Assembly (NCBI GenBank): GCA_036804365.1
Contig: DAIRSP010000001.1
Coordinates: 1 to 64,000, forward strand
Reading direction: 5' to 3'
DNA from: Neptunomonas sp036804365
GTDB taxonomy: Bacteria; Pseudomonadota; Gammaproteobacteria; Pseudomonadales; Balneatricaceae
DNA: 64,000 nt
Made by a program: the position numbers and the translations under genes. This document shows, one piece after another, positions 53,715 through 61,927 of this stretch. The notes beneath the pieces were generated by a model that saw nothing but the letters and a program-made list of their open reading frames with translations, did not search any database and was not told where the DNA came from. Position 1 is the stretch's first letter. Every line of letters begins with the position of its first letter.

Positions 53715-53725
53715 ATCAATTTTTC

Positions 53726-53740
53726 TTATGATTATGATAA
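53726..53740. promoter_or_regulatory. candidate LysR-type box
   Basis: TTAT-N7-ATAA dyad fitting the T-N11-A LysR consensus, 11 bases upstream of the LysR start codon, in the divergent spacer to the MFS gene. The position suggests autorepression with activation of the efflux gene. Sequence support only. Confidence 0.45.
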
Positions 53741-53804
53741 TTTCAATATATTTTACTGATTCTATGTCGAGCGTTATTCTCACGCCACAAATGATTGAGG
53801 TGGC

Positions 53805-55004
53805 ATGATGATCGACACAGGTACAAAAGCATTTTGGCGAGCAACACTCGCACTCTGCTTAGGTTCGTTTATGATTTTTTCGAACCTTTATATGACTCAG
53901 CCTTTGTTGCCTACCTTCGTGAAAACCTTTGGGATTAGCGAGTTAGAGGCTAGCTGGAGCTTTACAGTTGCGACCCTGACACTAGGCTTGTCCTTGCTAA
54001 TTTATGGGCCTCTATCTGATGCGTATGGGCGGAAAAATATTATGCTCATCAGCATGAGTGGCGTCGTTATGACCACTTTTCTGCTATCACAAACCGAACA
54101 TTACACCTATCTGATTTTGTTAAGAGGGATACAAGGGTTTTGTTTGGGTGGGCTGCCTGCCATAGCGATTGCGTATATGGGAGATGAGTTTAAGCGCCCA
54201 GCTATGATTATGGCCGTGGGCTTTTATATCAGTGGTAACTCAATTGGGGGAATCGGCGGGCGTTTGATTGGCGGCTTTGTCGGGGAGTGGCTTGGATGGT
54301 CGGAGGTTTTTTTAGTGATGACCTTATTAGGGTTTTGTTTGCTGGTGGCTTTTTCTTTTTTGTTGCCGAACTCTCAGCACTTCGAGCCTAAAGCTATGTC
54401 ACCTAGAAAGATGCTCTCGGCGATCTCTGGGCATCTGACTAGCCCCCTGTTGATCATTACTTATCTGATCGGGGGCTTTAACTTCTTTATTTTTATTAAC
54501 CAGTATAGCTTCGTCACCTTCCTATTAGCTGCTGAGCCTTACAACCTTTCGCCGGCTTGGTTGGGTATGCTTTTCCTTACATATCTATCGGGTACCGTGG
54601 GGTCCGCTATGTCGGGTCGCGTAGCGCAAAGACTGCCGCAACCTGTATGTATGATGTTAGGGATAGGTTTACTGATGACGGGGTCGTTGATCACTTTGCT
54701 GCCCAGTATTTGGGCGATCTTGGCAGGTTTTCTTGTCAATGCGTTTGGCTTTTTCTTCGCCCATTCAACGGCGAGCAGTTGGGTGAGTCAACATGCGCAT
54801 CAGGCAAAAGCTACAGCATCCTCACTATATCTGGTTTTCTACTATATGGGGGCAAGTACGGGTGGGTTCTATCTTCAGCCCTATTGGAAGCTTTCAGGCT
54901 GGTCGGGGGTGATCATGGGATCGTTAATTATTCTGTTGATGACCTTATTGTTGGCGATGTGGCTTTTCAAGCTCAGTAAGCGACAAGCTGCCGTATTAGC
55001 TTAA
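53805..55004 (+). CDS. MFS transporter, 12-TM efflux type
   Basis: A 399-residue major facilitator protein. N-terminal helix ALCLGSFMIFSNLYMTQPLLP, cytoplasmic loop motif A YGPLSDAYGRKNIM, 12 hydrophobic helices, and VSQHAHQAKATASSLYLVFYYMG in the C-half. Similar to YnfM/arabinose-efflux type transporters often divergent from a LysR gene. Tandem ATG codons at 53805/53808 follow GAGGTGG. Substrate unknown. It is followed by a convergent hairpin. Confidence 0.9.
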   Translation: MMIDTGTKAFWRATLALCLGSFMIFSNLYMTQPLLPTFVKTFGISELEASWSFTVATLTLGLSLLIYGPLSDAYGRKNIMLISMSGVVMTTFLLSQTEHYTYLILLRGIQGFCLGGLPAIAIAYMGDEFKRPAMIMAVGFYISGNSIGGIGGRLIGGFVGEWLGWSEVFLVMTLLGFCLLVAFSFLLPNSQHFEPKAMSPRKMLSAISGHLTSPLLIITYLIGGFNFFIFINQYSFVTFLLAAEPYNLSPAWLGMLFLTYLSGTVGSAMSGRVAQRLPQPVCMMLGIGLLMTGSLITLLPSIWAILAGFLVNAFGFFFAHSTASSWVSQHAHQAKATASSLYLVFYYMGASTGGFYLQPYWKLSGWSGVIMGSLIILLMTLLLAMWLFKLSKRQAAVLA

Positions 55005-55005
55005 C

Positions 55006-55040
55006 TATTTGCGCGGCGATTACAGGTCGCTGCGCAAATA
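55006..55040. terminator. hairpin between convergent MFS and ppiC
   Basis: Arms TATTTGCGC-G-GCGA and TCGC-T-GCGCAAATA form a 14-pair stem with one GU pair and a loop of seven bases, starting two bases after the MFS stop. T runs are weak on both strands, but the position between convergent genes indicates termination or RNA-end protection. Confidence 0.65.
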
Positions 55041-55061
55041 AGATCTCTTAATTCAGCCTGA

Positions 55062-55340
55062 TTAAGAACGGCTCGTAATTTCGAGCAGGTGGTAGCCAAA
55101 CTGTGTTTTAACAGGTCCATGAACCTTGTTTAGCTCACCACTGAAAACCACTTGATCAAATTCACGTACCATCTGACCTGGACCAAATGAACCTAAATCA
55201 CCACCTTGACGACCTGATGGGCAGTTAGAGTGTTGCTTGGCGATGGCAGCGAAATCTGCACCCGCTTCGATCTGTTTTTTCAAGTCTTCGCATTGTGCTT
55301 CTGAATCAACCAAAATGTGGCGGGCAGTTGCTCTAGCCAT
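55062..55340 (-). CDS. ppiC: parvulin peptidyl-prolyl isomerase
   Basis: A 92-residue single-domain cytoplasmic parvulin like E. coli PpiC. Features: MARATARHILVDSEAQCEDL, HSNCPSGRQGGDLGSFGPGQMV and GPVKTQFGYHLLEI. The start at 55340 follows GAGG at eight bases; the extra eight residues from 55364 are rejected. Confidence 0.95.
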   Translation of the reverse strand: MARATARHILVDSEAQCEDLKKQIEAGADFAAIAKQHSNCPSGRQGGDLGSFGPGQMVREFDQVVFSGELNKVHGPVKTQFGYHLLEITSRS

Positions 55341-55423
55341 GGGTATAACCTCGTTTAGAATCATTATCGTGTGCTATAGGATACCTGTTATTATTCAATA
55401 ACCAAATATGTAAGGAGTATGGT

Positions 55424-56092
55424 ATGGCGTATCAACACCGATTTGTTAATGGAAGTGCCTGCAATTTCACTTTGGGCAAAATCGTTTGTGTAGGGCGAAA
55501 CTATGCAGATCATGCAAAAGAGTTGAATAACCCTATTCCTACAGAGCCTATGTTGTTTATTAAACCTGCAACAGCAGCCGTTAAGCTAGAAGAGCCTTTT
55601 ACGATTCCACTCAAGCACGGCAGTGTCCATTTTGAGACAGAGATGTCGATTCTAATTGGAGAGCGGTTATCTAACGCATCTGAAAAAGAGGCTTTAAAAG
55701 CGATTGCCGGTGTGGGGGTGGGTTTGGATTTAACCTTGAGAGACTTGCAGGATGGGTTGAAGTCAAAAGGCCACCCTTGGGAAAAGTCGAAAGCCTTTGA
55801 TGGTGCCTGTCCCTTATCTGCTTTTGTATCGCCCGACCAGGTTGCAGATTTGCAAAATGTGCAAATTCGCTTGGAGGTCAATGGTGATGTTCGTCAGGAT
55901 GGCAACAGTGCCATGATGCTTAATCCAGTGTTGCCTCTGATTAGTTACATTAGTGAGTTTTTCACACTCGAACCGGGCGATGTGATTATGACAGGAACGC
56001 CTGCCGGTGTAGGCCCGATCGAGATGGGTGATGAATTAAAAGTCGAGTTAGAAAATATTCTATCTGTGTCTAGTTTCGTCAAAGCGGGCTAA
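55424..56092 (+). CDS. fumarylacetoacetate hydrolase family protein
   Basis: A 222-residue FAH-fold enzyme like YcgM/acylpyruvase. Metal ligands in VHFETEMSILIG and GVGLDLTLRDLQDGLKSKG are seen, as are VGRNYADHAKE and MTGTPAGVGPIEMGDELKVE. It acts on a 2-oxo acid (hydrolase or decarboxylase); the exact reaction is unknown. Followed three bases later by the DUF2927 gene. Confidence 0.92.
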   Translation: MAYQHRFVNGSACNFTLGKIVCVGRNYADHAKELNNPIPTEPMLFIKPATAAVKLEEPFTIPLKHGSVHFETEMSILIGERLSNASEKEALKAIAGVGVGLDLTLRDLQDGLKSKGHPWEKSKAFDGACPLSAFVSPDQVADLQNVQIRLEVNGDVRQDGNSAMMLNPVLPLISYISEFFTLEPGDVIMTGTPAGVGPIEMGDELKVELENILSVSSFVKAG

Positions 56093-56095
56093 TCA

Positions 56096-56860
56096 ATGTG
56101 GCGGTATTGGCTCTTAACTGCGGGTTTGTTGAGTAGTCATTCGCTATTAGCGGATTGGCAAAGACCCAGTTTTATCGCGCAGAGTTTTTATGAAGTGGCG
56201 CTTGGCTCTGAATATGGCGCTACCCAACTCAAAGTGCATAAGTGGCGAACTCCGCTAAGGATATATGTTGAGCATAGAGTCGGAGATCAGGCACTGCATG
56301 ACTCTGTGCTTGATGCACATATTGCCCATTTAAGGGCAATAACGGGGTTAGATATCCAGCGTGTAACACAAGTAGCCGAAGCGAATGTGCGTTACTTCTT
56401 TACACGCGAAGCGGAGTTGCAATCTCTCATTAAGCGGTATTCTGGGAATGCAGCGGTAAAACATGAGCGAGGGGCAGTATGCATGGCTAGCATTCGTGCG
56501 AACCTTGAGTCCGATATTGTATTTGCCGCGGTGTATATCCCTGTCGATAGGGCACGTATGCATGGCAAGCTGGTCGCTTGTGTCGTTGAGGAGTTGACTC
56601 AAGTATTGGGTTTGCCAAGGGATTCAGAAAAGGTGTTTCCCTCTATCTTTAATGATAAGACACCCGATGACCTGCTCACCGGTTTGGATGATATCCTGTT
56701 ACGCATTCTTTATGATCCGCGTGTAGTGGCAGGTATGGATAGGTCGGCTTTGGCACCGGTTGTTTCTAACATTATCAGTGAATTGGGTTCAAAGGGTATG
56801 ATTAAGTCTGCTGAACGTCGAGTGCGTGAGCAAAGTGGTTTATATCAACTGCTTAATTAA
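56096..56860 (+). CDS. DUF2927 exported protein
   Basis: A 254-residue protein with a signal peptide (YWLLTAGLLSSHSLLA, cleavage before DWQRP). It has the DUF2927 pattern HKWRTPLRIYVEHRV, ERGAVCMASIRANLESDIVFAAVYIPVD and CVVEELTQVLGLPRDSEKVFPSIFND; EELTQ takes the place of a zinc-type HExxH, so a metalloprotease role is unsupported. Function unknown. It starts three bases after the FAH-family stop, so it is likely co-transcribed with that gene and hemJ. Confidence 0.85.
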   Translation: MWRYWLLTAGLLSSHSLLADWQRPSFIAQSFYEVALGSEYGATQLKVHKWRTPLRIYVEHRVGDQALHDSVLDAHIAHLRAITGLDIQRVTQVAEANVRYFFTREAELQSLIKRYSGNAAVKHERGAVCMASIRANLESDIVFAAVYIPVDRARMHGKLVACVVEELTQVLGLPRDSEKVFPSIFNDKTPDDLLTGLDDILLRILYDPRVVAGMDRSALAPVVSNIISELGSKGMIKSAERRVREQSGLYQLLN

Positions 56861-56881
56861 CCAGACTGTAAGGGTAAGTGT

Positions 56882-57295
56882 ATGCTGTGGGTTAAAACGT
56901 TTCATATATTGGCGATGACAAGCTGGATGGCCGGAATTTTCTATTTGCCGAGAATCTTCGTGCATTTTGTGGAAGGAAGAGAAGCCGGGCAGGAGGTTGA
57001 GCGTCTCAAAATAATGGGGCGTAAGCTCTATGGTTTTATGACCATTATGGCCGTGTTTACGTTAGCACTTGGGTTCTGGTTGTGGCTTGGCTACGGTTTC
57101 TCTGGTGGCTGGTTGCATGCCAAACTGACTTTTGTACTTTTCTTGATCGGTTATCATCTCTGGTGCCGCAGCTATTTACAGCGGATGCAGCAAGACGCTT
57201 TAGATCGCAGTGGTCGTTATTTTAGATTGTTTAATGAACTACCATTATTGATATTTGTTCCGATCTTAATCTTTGTCGTGGTTAAGCCTTTTTAA
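56882..57295 (+). CDS. hemJ: protoporphyrinogen oxidase HemJ
   Basis: A 137-residue four-helix inner-membrane protein, HemJ/CopD-like. WVKTFHILAMTSWMAGIFYLPRIFVHFVE is typical of the HemJ family; His8 and a central Lys (WLHAKLTFVLFLIGYHLW) are the expected heme/reaction residues. It oxidises protoporphyrinogen IX to protoporphyrin IX in heme synthesis, linked to the quinone pool. Overlaps the 3' end of the convergent ubiJ by 14 bases. Confidence 0.88.
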   Translation: MLWVKTFHILAMTSWMAGIFYLPRIFVHFVEGREAGQEVERLKIMGRKLYGFMTIMAVFTLALGFWLWLGYGFSGGWLHAKLTFVLFLIGYHLWCRSYLQRMQQDALDRSGRYFRLFNELPLLIFVPILIFVVVKPF

Positions 57296-57917
57296 GACGG
57301 TTCAGGCGTTGCTCAATTCGTTGAATTCGTGCGGTTAACCGTTCGATTGATTCTGCGGTTGCTTCACTTTCAGTCATCCAGCCCTCTATTTCAGCTTGGG
57401 TTGGCAGGATATCCAACTCTTCTTGGATGTATTCTTTGGCGTTAAGCCCAAAACTTCTGCCGATCTGAGCGATAAAACCGAGTTTGCTCCGAGAGATCTC
57501 GGCTAGCTGGTGGGCGGGTAGATCACCTAGGTAGGTAGCGAGTAAGCTTTCCCAATCAATCTGTGTGTTGGCTATTAGCGCTTGGAATTGATTCGCTAAG
57601 GCCGTTTCTCCGCTGACGGTAATGCCGTTACCAAAAAAGTGTTCTGCTTTGTTTTTGCTACGAATAAGCTGAAATAGGGTCGATGATTGGCCTGAAAGCG
57701 TTACATCAGCAGGAGCTTCAGAATCTAGTTGTAATTGTAAGCCACCTAAATAAGGCAGAATAAATATCGATTGATCGATATCCTCTGCCTTAATTTCAAT
57801 AATGCTGCCCGAGAGTCTACCCAACGCTTCACCTGTTACTGTATCGCTTGTGAGTAGCTGGTTGAGCAGTGACTCTAGCGGTGTAATTAGTGCTGCGTGA
57901 AGCATGGTAGATGGCAT
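57282..57917 (-). CDS. ubiJ: ubiquinone biosynthesis accessory factor UbiJ
   Basis: A 211-residue SCP2-domain protein that supports aerobic ubiquinone synthesis together with UbiK as a lipid-binding scaffold. The N-terminal SCP2 domain (LLNQLLTSDTVTGEALGRL, ITVSGETALANQFQALIANTQIDWE) and a C-terminal coiled coil (ESIERLTARIQRIEQRLNRLKK) are visible. It follows ubiE after 14 bases, but ubiB, which usually comes next, is absent here; hemJ lies convergent instead. Confidence 0.9.
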   Translation of the reverse strand: MPSTMLHAALITPLESLLNQLLTSDTVTGEALGRLSGSIIEIKAEDIDQSIFILPYLGGLQLQLDSEAPADVTLSGQSSTLFQLIRSKNKAEHFFGNGITVSGETALANQFQALIANTQIDWESLLATYLGDLPAHQLAEISRSKLGFIAQIGRSFGLNAKEYIQEELDILPTQAEIEGWMTESEATAESIERLTARIQRIEQRLNRLKKA

Positions 57918-57931
57918 ATCAATGTCTCCGC

Positions 57932-58690
57932 TTACGGCTTGATGCCGGTATGCAAGGCGACAATTCCGCCAGTCATGTTCTGATACTTACAATTCACTAA
58001 ACCGGCGTTTTGCATCATGCCTTTAAGTGTTTCTTGATCTGGATGCATGCGGATAGATTCGGCTAAGTATTGGTAACTCTCAGCATCGCCGGCTATCAGT
58101 TGACCCATTTTCGGCAAAATATTGAATGAATAAAAATCATACAACTTGGTGAGTGCTGGGTTATTGGTTTTAGAAAACTCTAGAACCATTACCTTTCCAC
58201 CAGGTTTTAACACACGCGCCATAGAACGGATGGCCGCATCTTTGTCTGTTACGTTGCGCAGACCAAAAGCGATAGTTATCACATCAAATGTATTGTCGGG
58301 AAAAGGTAGGCATTCAGCATTGGCCTGTACAAACTCCACATTACCCGCGACCCCGCGATCCATCAAACGATCACGTCCGACTTTCAGCATGGAGTCGTTA
58401 ATATCGGCGAGAACAACTTTGCCCGTTGGGCCTACGATACGAGAGAAACGAATGGTTAAGTCACCGGTACCGCCAGCGATATCAAGGATAGCGTGACCGC
58501 GGCGTGCTCCGCTTTGCTCAATCGTTAGTTTTTTCCAGAAACGGTGGATGCCGCCTGACATAAGGTCGTTCATGAGGTCATATTTGCCGGCCACTGAGTG
58601 GAAGACATCGGCTACATGCTTGACCTTTTCATCGACAGGGACTTCACGAAAACCGAAATCAGTCGTGGATTTTTTGTTTTGCTCGCTCAT
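57932..58690 (-). CDS. ubiE: demethylmenaquinone/ubiquinone C-methyltransferase
   Basis: A 252-residue SAM methyltransferase for ubiquinone (and menaquinone). GYR-like FGFREVPVDEKVKHVADVF, motif I DIAGGTGDLTIRF, and GLRNVTDKDAAIRSMARVLKPGG are typical. The ATG at 58690 gives MSEQNKKSTTDFGF, similar in length to E. coli UbiE; an upstream in-frame extension to 58765 is rejected. Confidence 0.96.
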   Translation of the reverse strand: MSEQNKKSTTDFGFREVPVDEKVKHVADVFHSVAGKYDLMNDLMSGGIHRFWKKLTIEQSGARRGHAILDIAGGTGDLTIRFSRIVGPTGKVVLADINDSMLKVGRDRLMDRGVAGNVEFVQANAECLPFPDNTFDVITIAFGLRNVTDKDAAIRSMARVLKPGGKVMVLEFSKTNNPALTKLYDFYSFNILPKMGQLIAGDAESYQYLAESIRMHPDQETLKGMMQNAGLVNCKYQNMTGGIVALHTGIKP

Positions 58691-58751
58691 TATATTCTGC
58701 TCAACCAAGACGTTTGCCGCATTGTACCTAGGCCAATGGCATTTGTCCTCT

Positions 58752-59126
58752 TTAGAACTTACCAATCAAGCCTTGATCGCGTGTTTCACCCGCCATTTCT
58801 AGTTTCGCAAGATACTCTTTCCACAGCTTATCTTGCTGCGTGGCAAGCTCGAAAAGCCATTGCCATGTATATAATCCGCTGTCATGGCCATCGTCAAAGC
58901 AGATCTTTACGGCGTAGTTTCCTGCGGGTTGGATACTCTCAATCCCAACAAACTTTTTACCCGTTTGTAGGATGCTATTGCCAATGCCATGACCTCTCAC
59001 TTCCGCTGACGGTGAGTAAACCCGCAGGTACTCGGCAGTGAGTTCGTAGCTTTTACTATCGTAGATGAGCTCAAGAGTTCGTGATTTTTTGTGCAGTTTG
59101 ATATCGCTAGGGATGGGGGCGCTCAT
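58752..59126 (-). CDS. DUF971 family protein
   Basis: A 124-residue protein of the DUF971/GBBH-N-like fold. IKLHKKSRTLELIYDSKSYELTAEYLRVYSPSAEVRGHG and the FDDGHDSGLYTWQWLFELATQQDKLW segment are typical. It may bind Fe-S or zinc through Cys/His in related domains, but here only one Cys remains. Next to hslU as in Pseudomonas. Function unknown; separated from hslU by a terminator. Confidence 0.88.
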   Translation of the reverse strand: MSAPIPSDIKLHKKSRTLELIYDSKSYELTAEYLRVYSPSAEVRGHGIGNSILQTGKKFVGIESIQPAGNYAVKICFDDGHDSGLYTWQWLFELATQQDKLWKEYLAKLEMAGETRDQGLIGKF

Positions 59127-59138
59127 TGTTGGCTCCTA

Positions 59139-59169
59139 GAAAAAAGGGAGTATAGACATACTCCCTTTT
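59139..59169 (-). terminator. hslU terminator
   Basis: Twelve-base perfect stem AAAAGGGAGTAT / ATACTCCCTTTT with an AGAC loop, followed on the minus strand by a T run. It ends hslVU ten bases after the hslU stop, before the DUF971 gene. Confidence 0.93.
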
Positions 59170-59178
59170 CATACCACG

Positions 59179-60516
59179 TTAAAGAATGTAGTGGCTGAGA
59201 TCTTCGTCTTGACTGAGCTCGTTCAGCTGAGTGTTAACGAAGGCTTCGTCAATTGTGATCATCTCTTCGCTTTGGTCAGAAGCCGTGAAGGAGAGGTCCT
59301 CTAGCAGGCGCTCCATCATGGTATGTAAGCGTCGAGCACCAATGTTTTCGGTTTTTTCGTTAACCTGAAACGCCAGTTGAGCGATGCGAGCGATACCCTC
59401 TTCCGTGAACTCTATATTCACCCCTTCCGTTTTCATAAGGGCGATATATTGAGCCGTCAGCGCCGCCTTAGGCTCTGTCAAAATGCGACGGAAATCTTCT
59501 GGTGTTAAAGCGTTAAGCTCTACGCGAATAGGCAAGCGACCTTGTAGCTCAGGAATCAGGTCTGAAGGGCGTGCCAAGTGAAAAGCCCCAGATGCAATAA
59601 ACAGGATATGGTCGGTTTTTACCATGCCATATTTTGTTGTCACTGTGCATCCTTCGATAAGCGGCAGCAGGTCACGTTGAACCCCTTCACGAGAAACATC
59701 GGCACCGCCAGCTTCGGCACGTTTGCACACTTTATCGATCTCATCCAAGAAAACGATACCGTTCTGTTCAACCAGTTCGACAGCACGTTGCTTGATATCA
59801 TCTTCTTTAACTAAACGTTGCGCTTCTTCTTCAATCAATAGTTTAAAGGCTTCTTTAACTTTTAAACGACGGCTTTGTTTTGCACCGCTGCCTAAATTAG
59901 AGAACATACTTTGTAGCTGGCTAGTCATCTCCTCCATACCTGGAGGTGTCATAATTTCCACACCGACTTTTGGCTGCGCTATTTCAATGTCGATCTCTTT
60001 GTCGTCAAGTTGGCCTTCGCGCAATTTCTTACGGAAGATTTGACGCGTGGCGCTTTCCGACTTGCTTTCAGCAGGGGCCTCATCAAAGTTGTTGGGTCGC
60101 GCTTGAGGCAGCAACGCATCCAAAATACGTTCCTCTGCTGCATCTTCTGCACGGAAGCGAACTTTTTCGGTTTCTTGCTCGCGAATCATTTTTACGGCTA
60201 GATCAACCAAATCACGAATGATGGTTTCAACATCACGCCCAACATAACCCACTTCGGTAAACTTCGTTGCTTCAACTTTGATAAAGGGCGCATTGGCCAA
60301 CTTGGCAAGACGGCGAGCTATTTCGGTTTTACCTACGCCTGTTGGGCCAATCATCAATATATTTTTAGGTGTGACTTCCATGCGCAGATCATCAGATAGC
60401 TGCATGCGGCGCCAGCGGTTTCGTAGTGCAATAGCTACCGAGCGTTTAGCATTTTGTTGGCCAACGATATGTCTGTCCAGTTCATGGACAATTTCACGAG
60501 GTGTCATGTTCGACAT
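59179..60516 (-). CDS. hslU: HslU ATPase subunit of the HslUV protease
   Basis: A 445-residue AAA+ unfoldase. Walker A GPTGVGKTEIARRLA, Walker B GIVFLDEID, sensor and C-terminal tail LSHYIL that activates HslV. The I domain (about 105-235) is present. It unfolds substrates for HslV. Located 23 bases after hslV. Confidence 0.97.
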   Translation of the reverse strand: MSNMTPREIVHELDRHIVGQQNAKRSVAIALRNRWRRMQLSDDLRMEVTPKNILMIGPTGVGKTEIARRLAKLANAPFIKVEATKFTEVGYVGRDVETIIRDLVDLAVKMIREQETEKVRFRAEDAAEERILDALLPQARPNNFDEAPAESKSESATRQIFRKKLREGQLDDKEIDIEIAQPKVGVEIMTPPGMEEMTSQLQSMFSNLGSGAKQSRRLKVKEAFKLLIEEEAQRLVKEDDIKQRAVELVEQNGIVFLDEIDKVCKRAEAGGADVSREGVQRDLLPLIEGCTVTTKYGMVKTDHILFIASGAFHLARPSDLIPELQGRLPIRVELNALTPEDFRRILTEPKAALTAQYIALMKTEGVNIEFTEEGIARIAQLAFQVNEKTENIGARRLHTMMERLLEDLSFTASDQSEEMITIDEAFVNTQLNELSQDEDLSHYIL

Positions 60517-60539
60517 CAGTACAAACTCCTGAATAAGGC

Positions 60540-61070
60540 TCAGACTTTAGCTGGCAATGTTTCTATAGTGAGGCTGTGGTTGGTGAACACACAGATATCT
60601 GCGGCAATGTTAAGGCTTTTTTCAACAATCGCTTTCGCATCAAGATCAGTGTTAGCAACCAAAGCTTTTGCAGCCGCCAGCGCATAGTTTCCGCCTGAGC
60701 CGATGGCGATAACCCCATCTTCGGGCTCAATTACATCGCCAGTGCCTGACAATAGGTAGGTTTTCTCTTCATTGGCAACGAGCATTAGTGCTTCAAGACG
60801 ACGCAAAACTCGATCGCTGCGCCATTCGCGTGCGAGATGGATTACCGCATTGACGATATTGCCTTGATGCTTGTCGAGTTGTTGTTCAAAAAGATCGCGT
60901 AATGTAATCGCATCGGCGGTGCTGCCTGCAAAGCCTGTAATTACTTTGTGTTTGTGCAGCATATTCACTTTGCGTGCACTGCCTTTCATTACGGTGTTGC
61001 CGAGAGAGACTTGCCCATCGCCGCCAACGACGACTTGGTTGCCACGGCGAACTGAAACGATTGTTGTCAT
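60540..61070 (-). CDS. hslV: HslV peptidase subunit of the HslUV protease
   Basis: A 176-residue threonine protease, proteasome-beta fold. The mature N-terminus is Thr2 (M-TTIVSVRRG) which is the nucleophile; GGDGQVSLGNTVMKG and YLLSGTGDVIEP are typical. Forms a two-ring dodecamer capped by HslU. A putative heat-shock promoter would be upstream in the 61071-61156 gap, but I cannot define one. Confidence 0.97.
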   Translation of the reverse strand: MTTIVSVRRGNQVVVGGDGQVSLGNTVMKGSARKVNMLHKHKVITGFAGSTADAITLRDLFEQQLDKHQGNIVNAVIHLAREWRSDRVLRRLEALMLVANEEKTYLLSGTGDVIEPEDGVIAIGSGGNYALAAAKALVANTDLDAKAIVEKSLNIAADICVFTNHSLTIETLPAKV

Positions 61071-61156
61071 GGAGACTAGACCTTATTACGGTTCAAATAT
61101 CTCCAAGATATGGGATGCGACTCTATAAATTTCAAGGGGGGCGAGGAAAAACCTCG

Positions 61157-61912
61157 TTAATTCATTCGAATTTCCATGGCGCTTATTTTCAGTTTCGCCA
61201 ATTTGTCTTGCGCTTGATTCATTGCTGAGCGGTTATCAAAGGGGCCTAAGCGAACTCGATACCAAGTGCCGTTAGTACCTTCAGATTTGTCGGTTTTAAC
61301 GTTGGTTAAGCCGGATAAAATTAACTGAGCACGCATTTTCTCAGCATCAGCTTCATTGCGAAATGAGCCGGCTTGGAGTAGGTAGTTCTTATCTAACTTC
61401 GCATCGCGAGGTGTTGATTTATAAGCTGCAACTAAATCTGGGTTAACTTCGCTTTTAGGAAGCAACTCATAAAACTCATATTTTTTAGGTTGTTTGGCGG
61501 CTATTTCATCCGGTTTAACACTGGTTGCAATGGAAGCCACAACTGGGACGACCTCTACCGGCTTGACGGTGGCTACAGGATTCTCAGACTTAGGTACCTC
61601 TTGAACAACCGGTTGAGGCTTGGGCTTAATGACTGGAACAGGCGCTGTTTTTCTTGGCTCTTCCGCTTTGGGCTCAGGTTTAGTGGCTATAGGGGTACTG
61701 ACAGTCGTTTGTGTATCGGGCGATACCTGAAGCAACTGGTTGAGTAAATAGACTAGACCCACTACCGCAGCTAAACTGAGAATCGCACGACCCCACGGTT
61801 TAGTCTCTTTTGGCGGAGGGGCTGCTTTCGCGCGAGGCTTTGCCGCAGGTCGACTTGGACTTGCCGATGAGCCATTTCGAGTGCGTTGTACAAAGTCCTT
61901 GCGCGAAGCCAT
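61157..61912 (-). CDS. SPOR-domain membrane protein (FtsN-like)
   Basis: A 251-residue single-pass protein. Short cytoplasmic basic N-terminus, TM helix at about 47-63 (ILSLAAVVGLVYLLNQLL), Pro/Lys-rich periplasmic linker, and a C-terminal SPOR domain at about 175-250 (LLQAGSFRNEADAEKMRAQL, TWYRVRLGPFDNRSAMNQA) that binds denuded septal peptidoglycan. Position between argS and hslV matches FtsN-like proteins. A CGAGG/CCTCG mini-hairpin follows its stop. Confidence 0.9.
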   Translation of the reverse strand: MASRKDFVQRTRNGSSASPSRPAAKPRAKAAPPPKETKPWGRAILSLAAVVGLVYLLNQLLQVSPDTQTTVSTPIATKPEPKAEEPRKTAPVPVIKPKPQPVVQEVPKSENPVATVKPVEVVPVVASIATSVKPDEIAAKQPKKYEFYELLPKSEVNPDLVAAYKSTPRDAKLDKNYLLQAGSFRNEADAEKMRAQLILSGLTNVKTDKSEGTNGTWYRVRLGPFDNRSAMNQAQDKLAKLKISAMEIRMN

Positions 61913-61927
61913 GAGTTATCGTCCTGT

